Part shown: piece by piece, positions 24,375 to 36,981 of the stretch
Position numbering within the stretch: the stretch's first letter is position 1
Layout: the number at the start of each line of letters is the position of its first letter
NCBI RefSeq assembly: GCF_929443795.1
Contig: NC_064892.1
Location: 24,012,234 to 24,076,233 of the forward strand
DNA length: 64,000 bases
Direction of reading: 5' to 3'
From: Astur gentilis
Lineage: Eukaryota; Chordata; Aves; Accipitriformes; Accipitridae
The notes under the pieces: model-generated
What the model saw: only the letters and a program-made list of their open reading frames with translations
What the model was told of the DNA's origin: nothing
Database searches by the model: none
Position numbers and translations under genes: made by a program

Positions 24375-24532
24375 TATTAGAGCATTGACTTGTGGGGGAT
24401 GGGTTTGCCTTCCAGTCCCAGTAATAACATTGTTTCTATAATTTGCACTAAACCAGTCAGGATAGGAACCCAGCTAAGTGCCAAATGTCCCAGCTAATTG
24501 CACTAACCACTACATTGTACGGTCTTTTAGGT
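24375..24532 (-). mobile_element. Possible ancient tRNA-derived SINE (MIR-like)
   Basis: On the minus strand, near 24525 downward, the order GTAGTGGTTAGTGCAATTAG then GGGTTCCTATCC resembles the head of tRNA-derived SINEs of the MIR/CORE type: a decayed RNA polymerase III A box followed by a B box close to GGTTCRANNCC. The central core and LINE-like tail of MIR are not convincingly seen. A second B-box-like string (GGTTTGCCTTCC) lies on the plus strand near 24405. Low certainty; it could be chance. Confidence 0.35.
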
Positions 24533-24719
24533 CTTTTAAAAGAGAGAGAGGGAGGATTTCACTGTTGTTTTTCTCCCCACACATTCTCCCTATCTCTCAT
24601 TCAGAGACCACATCGCCTACGTGACTCTGCCTCAAGAACCACATGTCTGAAAGCTGCAGATGGCGCATTTCTACTAAGCGTGTTTTGAACATTTACTGAA
24701 CTTCCAGATGTTGTGTCAT

Positions 24720-25060
24720 GCAGGATTTGGCTCTCAATGGCTAAGCCAAACCTGTCTGGTATTACCAGGTGTTATCTGAAGCTGGACCATAGGCCACTCC
24801 ACCATTAGCCCTAGGGCATGCAATAACCTCTGGTGCAAGCCCTCCCCAGAGTGACCCCTGACCCCCTCATAGGGGTGGGCGGGTACAGAATACCCCCTTC
24901 TGATTGGCTCAAATTCCCACAGTGCCTGGCGATTGGCTGTCACCATTGCCATGGTAAACACACTGCTGGTAGAGGGTGGTTGCAGGGGAGCCATCTGTGG
25001 GCAAACAGTATTCAACCAGGCCCAAACCTCTGCCAAGCTACCACGCTAATTCCATTTCCT
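24720..25060 (+). promoter_or_regulatory. Promoter-like GC-rich island
   Basis: A GC-richer segment set in AT-rich DNA. It contains a GC-box-like GGGTGGGCGGG (about 24865-24875) followed by two ATTGGCT strings (inverted CCAAT boxes) at about 24903 and 24931, roughly 30 bp apart. There is no TATA box and no recognised exon downstream; the overlapping open frames on both strands are short and have no domain. It may be a real CpG-poor promoter or enhancer, or the U3 of an unrecognised old LTR. The sequence supports the motifs, not the activity. Confidence 0.35.
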
Positions 25061-26464
25061 TACAGTTATTGATACTATTAAATCAGCAACATTTTCATTG
25101 GTGTTTTTTTGTTGTTGTTTTGGAAGTATTTGACTGTCCTTATTGCAAAGCACTATTATATAAAAATAAATATCAACTGCCTCACCGTGGACCCTTCCTG
25201 CTAAATGGTGTAATATTGCATTTACTTGCTTGTTGTAATTGTTGACCCGCACAGAACATCCAACACCACTCCTATCAGTGTTTGAATGCAGGTATAGGCA
25301 GGAATCCCAACTGAGAGCTCTTCTAGCTTCTTCCAGGAGGTATACATTTATATGTAAATACTGTCCTTAATATGTCTGTGCTTCCTGCAGCCCAAGATAC
25401 ATACACTAGAGGCAGATTTCATCTAGCCACCTGAAAGTAAAGGCATGTATTCAGAAATAGGTAATCCAGACCAGCTGAAAAGACAAATGACAGACAGCTT
25501 CAGAGCTCCTTCTTTACCTTGATGTAGGATGATGTATTCTGTGACAGCATTTATCCTTCTTTATTCATCACAGGCACAGTCCAGACAATTAAATTATGCT
25601 AAAGCTAGCCATAAGAGAGAGTAAAGTCAGGTGAAATTAATCCCACTATCATTTTCTGAAAAAGTAGGTAAGAATCAAGGAAAGAATAGGTAACTGCAGA
25701 GAAAATCCTACTTTATGCAAACATTCCATCTCTGTTAACTTGCCTAGCAGATAGACAAATCCTTTTAAGTAGTTAAACTTTTTCTATTTTTGATTTTGCT
25801 TGAAGAGAAAGTAAGATGTTAAAGAAATAAAAATAGTAGATGCTGATTCATGGCAATAAAACCATTAATCATAAATGCATTTTGGCTTATAACCACAGAA
25901 CAAATCTGAGACAATCCAGAAATCTTGGAAGGATAAAATTTCAAAGAAGCCTCATAAGAAATACAGGTACCTAAATCTTGGTGAAAAATATCAGTTAGAG
26001 TCGGCCATCTGACTCACTTTGATTTCTTCAGTAGTATGACTACAATACATTTTCCTTTCATTAACTAACATATAGAGCAAAACTTGGGGCATGAAGGAAC
26101 TCCTCCCTCTGAAATGCAATATATAGTGAAATCTTTACTGTTTATTTGGAGATCCCAAAATGCTAGTAACTAATATAGCTGAGTCCTAAGCACATATTTT
26201 CATTGACTGCTGAGATTTGTTAAATGTGAAACAGCTTGCAGAAGCAGGCCTTTTGTTCGTAATTTAATTCTGTCAGTATTTGAAGTTTAAGATTTTAAAT
26301 ATGGTGATATAGAATTATATTGCCTGAAAATTAATCTGGGTGCAATCTTATTCTGCAATAGCATTTAACCTTCATTCTGCTAAAAAAACCCTACCCTAGT
26401 ACTTAAAAGAGGATCACAATCAAATATTGATACATGTGTCAATATATATGCATTGTTATATATA
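25061..26464. other. AT-rich DNA, no gene seen
   Basis: No supported gene or clear repeat. Confidence 0.6.
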
Positions 26465-29400
26465 TGCCAACCTGGTGAAGAGGGCTTTAAACTAAAGTTG
26501 CCAGGAGAGGGGAACCTCAATCCATCCCACTCCTACCAGTTTGATGCCAGTGCCAGCAATACATGCCCAGAGCCTGGAGAAAGATCACAGGTCAGCAGGA
26601 GAGCACCTGAAGAGCACAAAGGAATTCCAGCCAATAAATCAGCTTCATCAAGGGCCCAACTTAAATGTCTCTATGCAAACACACATATGTGGAATAAACA
26701 AGAGGAGTTAGAGACATGCGCACGCCGGCAGGGCTATGATCTTATTGGCATCACGAAGATTTGGTGGGATGGCCTCTATGACTGGAGCATTGGAATGGAA
26801 GGATACAGGCTCTTTAAGAAGGACAGACAGGGGAGATGACGAGGGGGTGTCACCCTCTATGTCAGTGACCAGCTGGAGTGCATGGAGCTCTGCCTGGGGA
26901 TGGGTGAGGAGCTGACCGAGAGCTTATGGGTCAGGATTAAAGGGAGAGCAGGGACAGGTGACATTATAGTGGAGGTCTGCTACAGGCCACTCAACCAGGA
27001 AGACTGAGTGGATGAGGCCCTCTATAGACAGATAGGAGCAGCCTTATCTTCACAAGCCCTGGTCCTCATGGGGGACTTCAACCACCTCGATATCTGTTGG
27101 AGGGACAACACAGTGGGGCATAAGCAATCCGGGAGATTCCTGGAATGTGTTGATGACAACTTCCTTCTCCAAGTGATAGAGCAGCCAACGAGGAGAGGTG
27201 CTATGCTGGACCTTGTTCTCTCCAATAAGGAGGGGCTGGTGGGGAATGTGAAGCTCAAGAACAGCCTTGGCTGCAGTGACCATGAAATGATGGAGTTCAA
27301 GACCCTTAGGGCAGCAAGGAGGGCTCACAGCAAGCTCACTATCCCGGACTTCAGGAGACCAGACTTTGGCCTCTTCGGGGATCTGCTTGGTAGAGTATCC
27401 TGGATAAAGCCCTGGAGGGAAGAGGGGCCCAAGAAAGCTGGTTAATACTCAAGGATCACCTCCTCCAAGCTCAGGACCGATGCATCCCAACAAAGAGGAA
27501 GTCAGGCAAAAATACCAGGAGGCCTGAGTGGATGAACAAGGAGCTCCTGGACAAACTCAAACACAAAAAGGAAGCCTGCAGAGCATGGAAGCAAAGACAG
27601 GTAGCCTGGGAGGAATACAGAGAAATTCTCCAAGCAGCCAGGGATCAGGTTAGGAAAGCCAAAGCTCTGATAGAATTAAATCTGGCCAGGGTTGTTAAGG
27701 GCAACAAGAAAAGCTTCTGTAGGTACATTCGTCATAAAAGGAAGAGTAGGGAAAATGTGGGGCCTCTCTGGAAGGAAACAGGAGACCTGGTTACCTGGGA
27801 CATGGAGAAGGCTGAGGTAATCAGCAACTGTTTTGCCACAGTCTTCACGGGCAAGTGCTCCAGCCATGCCACCCAAGTTGCAGAAGGCAAAGGCAGGGAC
27901 TGGGAGAATGAATAACTGCCCACTCTAGAAGATCAGGTTCAAGATCATCGAAGGAACCTGAAGGTGCACAAGTCCATGGGACCTGATAAGAAGCATCCGC
28001 AGATCTTGAGCAAACTGGTGGATGAAGTGGCTAAGCTACTATCTATCATATTTGAGAAGTCATGGCAGTCTCGGAAAATTCCCACTGACTGGAGAAGGGG
28101 AAACATAACCCCCATTTTTAAAAAGGTTAAAATGGAAGACCTGGGGAACTGCAGGCCAGTCAGTCTCACCTCTGTGATCTGGCAAGATCATGGAGCAGAT
28201 CCTCCTAGAAACTCTACTAGGGCACATGGAAAATAAGGAGGTGACTGGTGACAGCCAACATGGCTTCACTAAGGGCAAATCATGCCTGACAAATTTGGTG
28301 GCCTTCTACGATGGGGATACAGTGTTGGTGGATAAGCAAAGAGCAACGGATGTCACCCACCGGGGGTTGTGCAAAGCATTTGACACTGTCCTGCACAACA
28401 TCCTTGTCTCTAAATTGGAGCGACATGGATGTGATGCATGGACCACTTGGTGAATAAGGAATTGGCTGGATGGTCGCACTCAAAGAGTTGTGCTCAACAG
28501 CTTGATGTTTGTGTGGAGACCAGTGACAAGTGGCATTCCTCAGGTGCCAGTATTGGGACCGGTGCTGTTTAACATCTTTGTCAGTGACATGGACAGTGGG
28601 ACTGAGTGCACCCTCAGCAAGTTTGCCGATGCCACCAAGCTGTCTAGTGTGGTCAACATGCTGGATGGAAGGGATGCCTTGACAGGCTTGAGAGGTGGGC
28701 CCATGCAAATCTCATGAAGTTCAACAAGGCCAAGTGCAAGGTCCTATATATGGTTTGGGGCAATCCCAAGCACAGCTATAGGCTGGATGATGAATGGATT
28801 GAGAGCAGCCCCGCGGAGAAGGACATGGGTGTATTAGTGGATGAAAAACAATATGAGCCAGCAATGTGCACTCACAGCCCAGAAAGTCAATCTGTATCAT
28901 GGGCTGCATCAAAAGACAGTGTGGCCAGCAGGTCGAAGGAGGTGATTCTGACCCTCTACTCTGCTCTTGCGAGACCCCACCTGCAGTACTGCGTTCAGCT
29001 CTGGGGCCCCCAACTTAAGAAAGACAGGGACCTGTTGGAGTGGGTCCAAAGGAGGGCCACAAAGATGATCAGGGGGCTGGAGCCCCTCCCCTATGAAGAC
29101 AGGCTGAGGGAGTTGAGATTGTTTAACCTGGAGAAGAGAAGGCTCCAGGCAGAGCTTCTAGCAGCCTTCCAGTACTTAAGGGGGCCTGCAGGAAAGTTAG
29201 GGAGGGACTCTTTATCAAGGAGTGTAGTGATAGGACAAGGGGTTTTAAACTGAAAGAGGGCAGATTTAGATTAGCTGTAAGGAAGAAATTCTTTACTGTG
29301 AGTGTGGTGAGGCACTGGAACAGGTTGCCCAGGGAAGCTGTGGCTGCCCCATCCCTGGCAGTGTTCAAGGCCAGGTTGGATGGGGCTTGGAGCAACCTGG

Positions 29401-29493
29401 GCTAGTGGAAGGTGTCCCTGCCCATGGCAGGGGGGGTGGAACTAGATGAGCTTTAAGGTCCCTTCCAACCCAAACCATTCTATGATTCTGTGA
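26465..29493 (+). mobile_element. CR1 LINE, 5'-truncated, best-preserved copy
   Basis: About 3.03 kb of CR1 on the plus strand. It begins near the ORF2 start (around 26470) and runs through endonuclease, reverse transcriptase and the 3' untranslated region. It ends in two tandem octamers ATTCTATG and ATTCTGTG (29477-29492), the hallmark of CR1, with no poly(A) tail. ORF1 and the promoter are missing (full length about 4.5 kb). GC is far higher than the flanks. Flanking sequence on both sides is TA-rich, and no clear target duplication is seen, as is common for CR1. Confidence 0.97.
26600..29253 (+). pseudogene. CR1 ORF2 pseudogene (endonuclease/reverse transcriptase)
   Basis: In a live CR1 this protein nicks target DNA and copies the element RNA into it. 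Endonuclease pieces are seen at 26660-27445 (QGYDLIGITKIWWD; GDFNHLDICWRDN; CSDHE), and reverse transcriptase pieces at 27532-29250 (HKSMGPD; QHGFTKGKSCLTN; FADATK; KFNKAKCKV; SLEKRR-like NLEKRRLQ). Stops in the main frame lie at 26837-26839, 27005-27007, 27913-27915 and 28451-28453. Frame changes occur between 27445 and 27532, near 28175 and near 28700. Two active-site positions are lost: motif A reads GLCKAFD, with Gly at 28364-28366 where Asp is expected, and motif C reads FADATK (28622-28639) instead of FADD. Non-functional. Confidence 0.93.
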
Positions 29494-32483
29494 TATAAAA
29501 TGTTATATATTATAATAAAAAAGTACCTAAGAACAACCAGATGAATAAGCCAATATGCCTGAAAATATAATTTCTAAAAGAAGAAAAATTTGCTGAGAAA
29601 AAACATAACATTTTCTTAATTTGAATTCTTCTTTTTTAGCACAAAAATGTTACTTATAGTTCTAATTTGAACATTTTTTGGCCTGTTATGTATATCTGAC
29701 TTGATAACATTAATAATCTCTTCTGGCCTTAGTAATTTTATATTTACAGAAAGAATAAGTTCTCCTGAAAACTATTTCAATCTCTTGGTTGAGAGTGATG
29801 AGAAGACGAGGCTTCAGGAAAAAAAGAGTAATTTGTTTCACTTTAGACTAGCTGTAGTCTGCTCCTATCAACTAAACACCTATTAGCAATTTAAGTGTAT
29901 TAGGTACACTTTCAAGAACTTTTCAGCCATGCTTCTTCTAAAAATAATTACACTGTTATTCTCAAAGTGGAAAGATAATGATAATGTCACAGTCTAATAC
30001 TCTCCGACCATGTTCTTCTAGAATTCCATGCGTGAAGAGTGTAATGTTTAATATCCAATTTACTTATTTGAGGATATTGGATGTTATGTGGGATTTTTTA
30101 TGTGGGAGAGTTACACAAAATATACTGACAACACAACACAAATGTAAGTTACACTTAGAAAATATAGCAATTGCAATTCACAGTTCAATCATATCACCTA
30201 TGTGATTCCCATTACCAGTCTCTATAAGATGCTCACTGTCATGATGCTGGGCAACCCCAGTCACTGGAAGGAAAATGTTCATTGAAGCAGGCTCAAGGTC
30301 ATTGCTCTCTGAAATATTTTTGTTTGTTTTTTAGTTTTTATACTCTGTGTTGAACTCAGCCATGTATATAGACTTCCCTCATGTTGGTCTGGCTAACTCA
30401 GGGAGACATTCACACTCTTTTATTGAACTAAGGGAAAAAAATTTACACCACCAGCAGATCCACTTAACTGTGATATAGTCAATCGATCCACCCAACTGAC
30501 ATAGCTGTTTATCTAAAACAAAGACCACCCTCTTTGGTCCCCTTTGTATTGAGATAAAGTCAGCTTTCTTTGTAACAGCTATGATCATTCACACACTGCA
30601 TTATTCCCTGAGCTTCATGGGCAAATAGCCCTTGCCCATCTCCACTGAGCCTTCTTCCATAGTAGCGGTTTATTGGTAAATCGCAGATAACAACTGATTA
30701 TCTGGGAGATTAACGTTTCAAGCTCTCATCTGATCAGAACTGAAATTTAGGTATAGATGTGTGCAAAACTTAGCTGTTCAGTCTCTAAAGTGCTAAAAAT
30801 GAACCTCCTATCCATGTAATAAATGGACAAAATGATACATTCAGAAAGAAATGTGCACATTTGTCAATGTAATCTAAAGACACTAAAATCTAATCTACAC
30901 AGATTCATTTCACACAATGACTTTAGAGGACTACAAGTGTGTGAGTCAGTGCCGAGTCTACCTAGTTTTCAGATTTTCTTAAATTCAGTACTGATGATCT
31001 GATTAAATTCTATCCTTTAGCTCCAGCAAATTATTGACCTGTATCTTAACCACATTTTATGAGTTGAGAAGTACAAATGATTTCCTCACTATTTTTGAAA
31101 AGCTCCTTGCTTTGCCATAAAAGGAATAGACTCATAACTAATATGTGCTGTTTATGGAAATATCAGCTTCCTATCACTACTTACACACATCTCTAATTTG
31201 TGTATGTTCTATATACTCTTGCTCTACCAGAGAGATATTTCTTTCTAGTTGTTTATATGTCACTACTTATTTGAAAACTCAAACAGATTTGTAAACAGGT
31301 TTGTTAGCACTCACTTACAGAGATTTGCAGATGCATTTGTCACAGCTGTGAACAGACAAAACAGGGTCATTACCCAAGCAAATGGAACATCACAGGATTT
31401 ATACAGGATTCTCCTTTTTTTGTACACATAAAATAACTGGATATATATTTTGTACACAGAAAAAAATTGTTCACAGGTCTAACCTATTGATTTCATTTGA
31501 GAGAAACAAACAAACAAAACTTTTAATTTCTCAGAAGTTGTTTTTTGCCCTCTGAAACAGATTCTGTGCACTGCCTTTTGAGAAATTAGTGTGCAAAGTT
31601 GCAGAGAAAGCTCAACTGAAGTAATTTAGAGACAGTAATTACCTCCAGATTATTGTTATTGTAGTTCTTACCACACACCACGAAGCAGAAAATAAGAGTC
31701 TCTGACTCATAGAATACTTGAAGGATATTGTAAAGATTCCCCACAGTGAGCCTGTGTGTGTCACCTCATTGACAAAATTAGTAAACAGATAATGGCAATC
31801 ATCTAAGCATGCTTTAGGAAGTAATGGTAGTTTTAAAAGGCCATTTTTATACATAAATACGCATTTAGGCCTACCTATAATTGGTGTTTTATCTATATTC
31901 CAGTTAAAACTCTTTATAGGTTCACAATGCCTATGTACTTTTGAATGAGGAAACCTGCCTAAGGAGTTGAATCACTTTAGTACCTTGTACTTTCCATATT
32001 TCAATGACAATCTGCAGTCAGAGTACAAGTTCAGCATCGTGAGAAAGAATGGGAATTAAACACATCAAGTGAATCAAGAAAAGAACAAAAAGAGCAGCCT
32101 TATTTAAATTTGTCCAGGTTTGCAGATAAAACCCAAATCAGATCAATGTAAAAGTTCTGGAATATTTTAGTGTACTCCCTCTTTTCCTCCCATCAACAGT
32201 AATTTCCCGCCATTCTAGTTGTCCTTTCCTTCTCCTGTTCCTGATAGCATATTTCCATACATTCTGTATGGTATGTCTAAATATTTTGATGGTTTTAATA
32301 TTTTGTACCAGCCGTGGAAACTGGTTTGCTGCTAGATGACTGTAAAAGTGAGATTTGGTAAATAATTATTAGAAATCTTACACTAACACTATAATTGAAA
32401 CAATAGACAAAAGTATAGCCAAGCAGTTAACTAGTAGAGGTAGTTACTCATAAGTTTTGCAGTTCTTTGCTCTTATGACTAGA
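29494..32483. other. AT-rich DNA, no gene seen
   Basis: No supported gene. Frames such as 29701-29886 and 30379-30588 have no domain. A small palindrome-rich TA stretch follows the CR1 at 29494-29515. Confidence 0.6.
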
Positions 32484-32739
32484 TGTTCCTGTACGCTAGA
32501 AGAGAACAATGCTGAATCTGACCACATGTGATTGAAACTGCGTTAAGCTTCAAGATCAAAGAACAAGGACAACAAAGACTTCAAGGACAGCCAACAGAAT
32601 CTCAAATGGGTCGGTGGTTGTAAAAGCAGCCCTTCGACTCAAATTATTTCTTCATGATCACATGTAGGCAGTACTATGATAATCAGTTACAATTTTTATG
32701 TATATGCATACTAATCTGATTAATATGTAGTAGTTATTC

Positions 32740-32746
32740 TATATAA
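32740..32746 (+). promoter_or_regulatory. TATA box of LTR promoter
   Basis: TATATAA located 65 bp upstream of the AATAAA hexamer in the same orientation inside the LTR at 32484-32883. Confidence 0.6.
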
Positions 32747-32810
32747 CCTGTTTCTGCTAAAGCTGTGGTATGCACGCTAGGTGGAATTATCCCCATGCAT
32801 CCAGTGCTGC

Positions 32811-32816
32811 AATAAA
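32811..32816 (+). promoter_or_regulatory. poly(A) signal AATAAA of LTR
   Basis: Canonical hexamer just downstream of the LTR TATA box, as expected for a short R region. Confidence 0.6.
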
Positions 32817-32883
32817 GAATGCCTGCTTTCTAAAACTCCAAAACAAGTCTTAGAGAGTTTCTTCAACCGTCTTTTCAGTATCA

Positions 32884-34040
32884 TCCTCACTATCACTCAT
32901 TAGGAGAATTTAACACTAAAGTGTTAAAACTGCTAAACACTGCTCACAAACAGTGAAAGAAGAAATAATTTACAGTAAGCTTGTCCTATTATATTAATTT
33001 TAGTTTTTATATTTTTAATTGAAAAATTTATTTAATTTAGTGTAAAGAGAAAGATAATGCAAAGCAAGAGTATATGCAATGTAGCAGCAGCTGCAGATTA
33101 CTACTCACCATGAAGACCTTCTTTTGTTTCTTGATTCTTCCACCTTGTTAAAATAAATTGCTTTACTAATTTTTTTTATTTATTTATTTATTTTGGTAAA
33201 GGAAGGATGCTATTCATAATATCTCATCAGAGCAACCAATTTCACTAAATTATCTAATTATCTTAATCACTGGATACCAGATACTTAGAGAAACAACTTT
33301 TACGTGATTTATATAAACATAAAAATAAATTGCAATTATTATACATTAATTCTCAAACCAAGTACAACACTGGGCAGATCACCCTTTCCAGATAAATAAA
33401 TTCAGAAATTTGATAACAAGTACAACACGCTACAATTCTGTACCGTGTTTCACACAGAAAGGTTCAACATTTGTTTTCATTGGATGAAAAGCCAAAATAT
33501 CACCATTTCATTTCATTATTTTTTTCAAGAGGGATTGAAAATAACGTCATCTTGAAAATATGTTCAGGCATTAACCTTCTTCTCTCTGAACAGCTGTGAA
33601 TCTTATGGTAATTGGTTTTTTGCCACCATTTCCTATTTTCTGATTTGGATTCCCAAATAGATTGCTTTTCATATCATGTGTCATGGCTACCTGACTTGAA
33701 AGATGCATATGATAAATTTATAATGGAGATGTAACCTGACTAGTGAGACTATTTAGGAGAATAGGTACAATAAATACCTATGTATGTCTTCCAGCTGATG
33801 TAATATTGGTATTGGTATTAAATTGACACAAAATGAAAAAATCTGGATTTACTGTGACCAGCCAATGTCCTATTTTAAATAAATTTTGGATTAATACAGC
33901 ATGAAAACAAAAAAATTCTTAACAAGCTCTCAGTTTTATCTATGTACAAAACATTTATTCTTTGGACATATATTTTCTGTTCAGAGAAAGAAAAGAAAGT
34001 GCCATCAGATACTTCTTAATCAGTTCTGTTCATGAGCAAA
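32884..34040. other. AT-rich DNA, no gene seen
   Basis: No supported gene. A (TTTA)n-like tract lies at 33170-33195. Confidence 0.6.
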
Positions 34041-35158
34041 TGTATTGGGTTTGTGTGGCAAGGTTTTGGTAGCAGAAGGGCTACAGGGGTGGCTTCTGTG
34101 AGAAGCTGCTGGAAGCTTCCCCTGTGTCCGACAGAGCCAAGGCCAGCCAAATCCAAGATGGACCCACCACTGGCCAAGGCCGAGCCCATCAGCAATAGTG
34201 ATAGCACCTCTGTGATAACATATTTAAGAAGGAAAAAAAGTTGTGGGGTGCACAAAGACTGCAGCGAGAGGGAGGAGTGAGAAGATGTGAGAGCCCCAGC
34301 CCCGCAGCCCCCCAGGTGGGTGCAGCAGGAGGGCAGGAGGTGCTCCAGGCGCCGGAGCAGAGATTCCCCTCAGCCCGTGGTGATGAAGACCACGGTGAGG
34401 CAGGCTGTGTCCCTGCAGCCCAGGGAGGTCCACGGGGGAGCAGATCTCCACCTGCAGCCCGGGGAGAGAGGAGCCCACGCCAGAGCAGGGGGATGCCCGA
34501 AGGAGGCTGGGACCCCGTGGGAAGCCCGTGCTGGAACAAGCTCCTGGCAGGAGCTGTGGCCCCGTGGAGAGAGGAGCCCACGCTGGAGCGTGGAGCAGGT
34601 TTTCTGGCAGGACTTGTGACCCCGTGGGGGACCCACACTGGACCAGTTCGTGAAGAACTGCAGCCTGTGGGAAGGACCCACTCTGGAGCAGTTCATGGAG
34701 GACTGTCTCCTGTGGGAGGGACCCCCTGGCGGAGCAGGGGAGGAGTGCGGAGTCCTCCTCCCCCTGAGGAGGAAGGAGCGGCAGAGACAAGGTGTGATGG
34801 GCTGACCCCAACCCCCATTCCCGTCCCCCTGCGCCGCCGGGGGGGAGGAGGTGGAGAAAACTGGGAGTGGAGTTAAGCCCAGGAAGAAGGGAGGGGTGGG
34901 GGAATTTGGTTTGGAATTTGGTTTAAAATTTCGTTTTATTTCTCATTACCCTACTCTGGTTTGATTGGTAATAGATTAAATTAATTTTCCCCAAGCCGAG
35001 TCTGTTTTGCCCATGACAGTAATTGGAGTGATCCCTCCCTGTCCTTATCTCGACCCACGAGCCTTTTGTTGTATTTTCTCTTCCCTGTCCAGCTGAGGAG
35101 GGCAGTGATGTGGAGGCTTTGGTGGGCACTGGCGTCCAGCCAGGGTCCACCCACCACA
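34041..35158 (+). mobile_element. Solo LTR, 1.1-kb avian ERVL-like family
   Basis: A 1118-bp element starting TGTATTGGGTTTG and ending CCACCACA, with much higher GC than its flanks. A TATA-like TATTTAA lies at 34221-34227 and a degenerate poly(A) signal AATAGA at 34970-34975. Between them is a long R region (about 34250-34970) made of degenerate tandem copies of a roughly 50-60-bp unit containing CCCGTGG...GGAGCAG strings. The long open frames on both strands here (up to 211 codons) reflect that GC-rich repeat and are not genes. I see no matching 5-bp target duplication at these ends, so one edge may be slightly off. No internal retroviral genes. Confidence 0.8.
34300..34760 (+). repeat. Degenerate tandem repeats inside the 1.1-kb LTR
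   Basis: Variants of a unit containing 'CCCGTGG' and 'CTGGAGCAG' recur every 40-70 bp. They explain the apparent Gly/Pro/Arg-rich open frames on both strands. Confidence 0.7.
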
Positions 35159-35550
35159 GGCTCCAAAAGGCTTCTATTTGCAGCATGTGACAGTTTGTTC
35201 AGCATTGTCTGAACAGCTATTTACAGGATTGCAAAGGCCAAATTCAGCCAACTAAGGCCTCTGTCCTTTGTCTGTCTCCACTACTAATGGAGACAGACTC
35301 CCTAAATTCAAACCAGCCTTTCAGAATACCTGCTTACATACTTCCTGATGTTTCTGAGTCAATAAGGTTCTTTTTTTCTTTTCCAGCCTTCCTAGGTCAC
35401 CCTAGTTGGACTAGACTCTTCACATAAATACACATCAGAGAAGGAACGGGCACAAGATATGGCTTATTAACTAAAACACTGAGAACTGATTTAAGTCTAA
35501 AGAACAGGAATATAGTGGGTTTTGGGTTTGGTAGTTTGGTTTGGGGTTTT

Positions 35551-35583
<33 letters not shown>
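35551..35583 (+). repeat. (GTA)11 microsatellite
   Basis: Eleven perfect GTA trinucleotides, giving a leucine run on the opposite strand that is an artefact. Confidence 0.97.
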
Positions 35584-35584
<1 letters not shown>

Positions 35585-36931
35585 AGCTGTGTAGTTCTCA
35601 GTTGCAATCACAGGTCTCCACTGAATATCTATGAAAGTACAATTAATTCTTAAATATTTATAAATGAGCATTTAAAGATATTTAAAGGTTTTCTTTTGAA
35701 AACAAGTTGAAGACATTAGAAATGGTGTCACTGAGGGATGTTTTTTCTCTGCTGTTTTGATTAATGACTTAAACACATGAGCAAATACTTATAGGTTACT
35801 TTGAATGTACTGGACAACAGTAGCATTAGACTACTCTCTCAGCACAAGACAAATGCTAGTCTTCTGTGTAAGTGTATATATGTGAACAGTTTTGTGGCTC
35901 AGCTGACATCTGACAAGATGTGAAAACACAGTAAGGTCATCAGAGGTCTGCAGTTCTGTGTGGAGTATCTGATCTTGCCAGCAGTGACTGGTTTCATAGA
36001 CAGATAAAAAGAGGTAAGAGTTAGTAAGATTTGCCATACAACATTGACATTTATCTGTCTATCTATTTATTGTAGAGCTTATAAAACAAGATGTCAATGC
36101 ACAACACATACTTATGAATCCCACCAAAATGATTTAATAGTTGTAAAATAGATGTGGCCACAGAAAAAGCAAGTTCAGCAGAAATAAATAAAAAAAAATA
36201 ATTATAAAGTAAGTGTCTAGCATATGTAGTAACATTTAAAACAATTTGGTAGTTGTACACCTGGTATTCTAAATGTTCTTCAGCTGTGAGAGAACCTAAA
36301 CAAAAAGTTGAGCTCTCTGGCATGTTCCTGAGATGTCCAGACTTAAGCTTAATGTTTTCTTCTTAGTGTCTTTTTTTCCAAAACCAGCACCCACACCTGG
36401 TTTTGTTTCCTTTGTTTGTTAAAATGAGAGGCCACATATTTATTTTAATAGGAATTTTAGCTTGGCGTTATGAAATTGATCATGTTCAATTTAAGATGTT
36501 TCCCCATACTTAGAAGTTCTTCCTCTACAGTAATTTAAAAATCATCCATGTGAATGACATAATGAAAACATTACTGAGGTTTCAGCCTATCTTTCCTAAT
36601 TCATACAAAGTCCAGTTTACATGTGCATATTTAACTCTCCGTAGCTATAAAAGCTTGACAATGCATCTGCAGCTGGTTCAGAGGAAAAGTTATTAAATAT
36701 TTTTAATATTATTTTTTCAAATTCTAGAGGTGGAAATGTAAATATTTATTTTCATTCTTACTGTATAAAAAGCATAATTATATAATAAGCAATCCTTGCT
36801 CTATCAGTACTCTAAGAATTGGTCATACTCACACATGAGTCAATGCCAAAATGGTGCTGACTTTGAAGGAGTAACACTGCCCCAGCTAAGTAAGTGATCG
36901 CCTGAATGACTCTTTGGGCAGGTCAAGGAAA

Positions 36932-36981
36932 ACGAAACAAAATGAAATGAAACCAAACCAGACCAAACCAAACCAAAACAA
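36932..36981 (+). repeat. AAACC/GAAAY-rich low-complexity tract
   Basis: Degenerate pentamer repeats such as CAAAC, GAAAC and AAACC without a fixed period. Simple sequence. Confidence 0.75.

Larger units (their letters stand above)
32484..32883 (+). mobile_element. Endogenous retrovirus solo LTR (plus strand)
   Basis: The segment has LTR order: a U3 of about 250 bp, a TATATAA box (32740-32746), an AATAAA signal 70 bp later (32811-32816), then a U5-like section with TAAAACTCC and AGAGAGTTTCTTC. The short TATA-to-AATAAA distance implies a very short R region, unlike the LTR at 4755-5450. Ends are approximate: TG is placed at 32484 and CA at 32883, and no target duplication was found. No internal genes. 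Family not named. Confidence 0.6.

Noticed and set aside
34241..34876. 211-codon open frame as a gene
   Set aside because: It lies wholly within a 1.1-kb LTR, is made of degenerate GC-rich repeats, and equally long frames exist on the opposite strand.
35700..35850. CR1 reverse transcriptase relic
   Set aside because: Only a few codons resemble the family; too short and weak to call.
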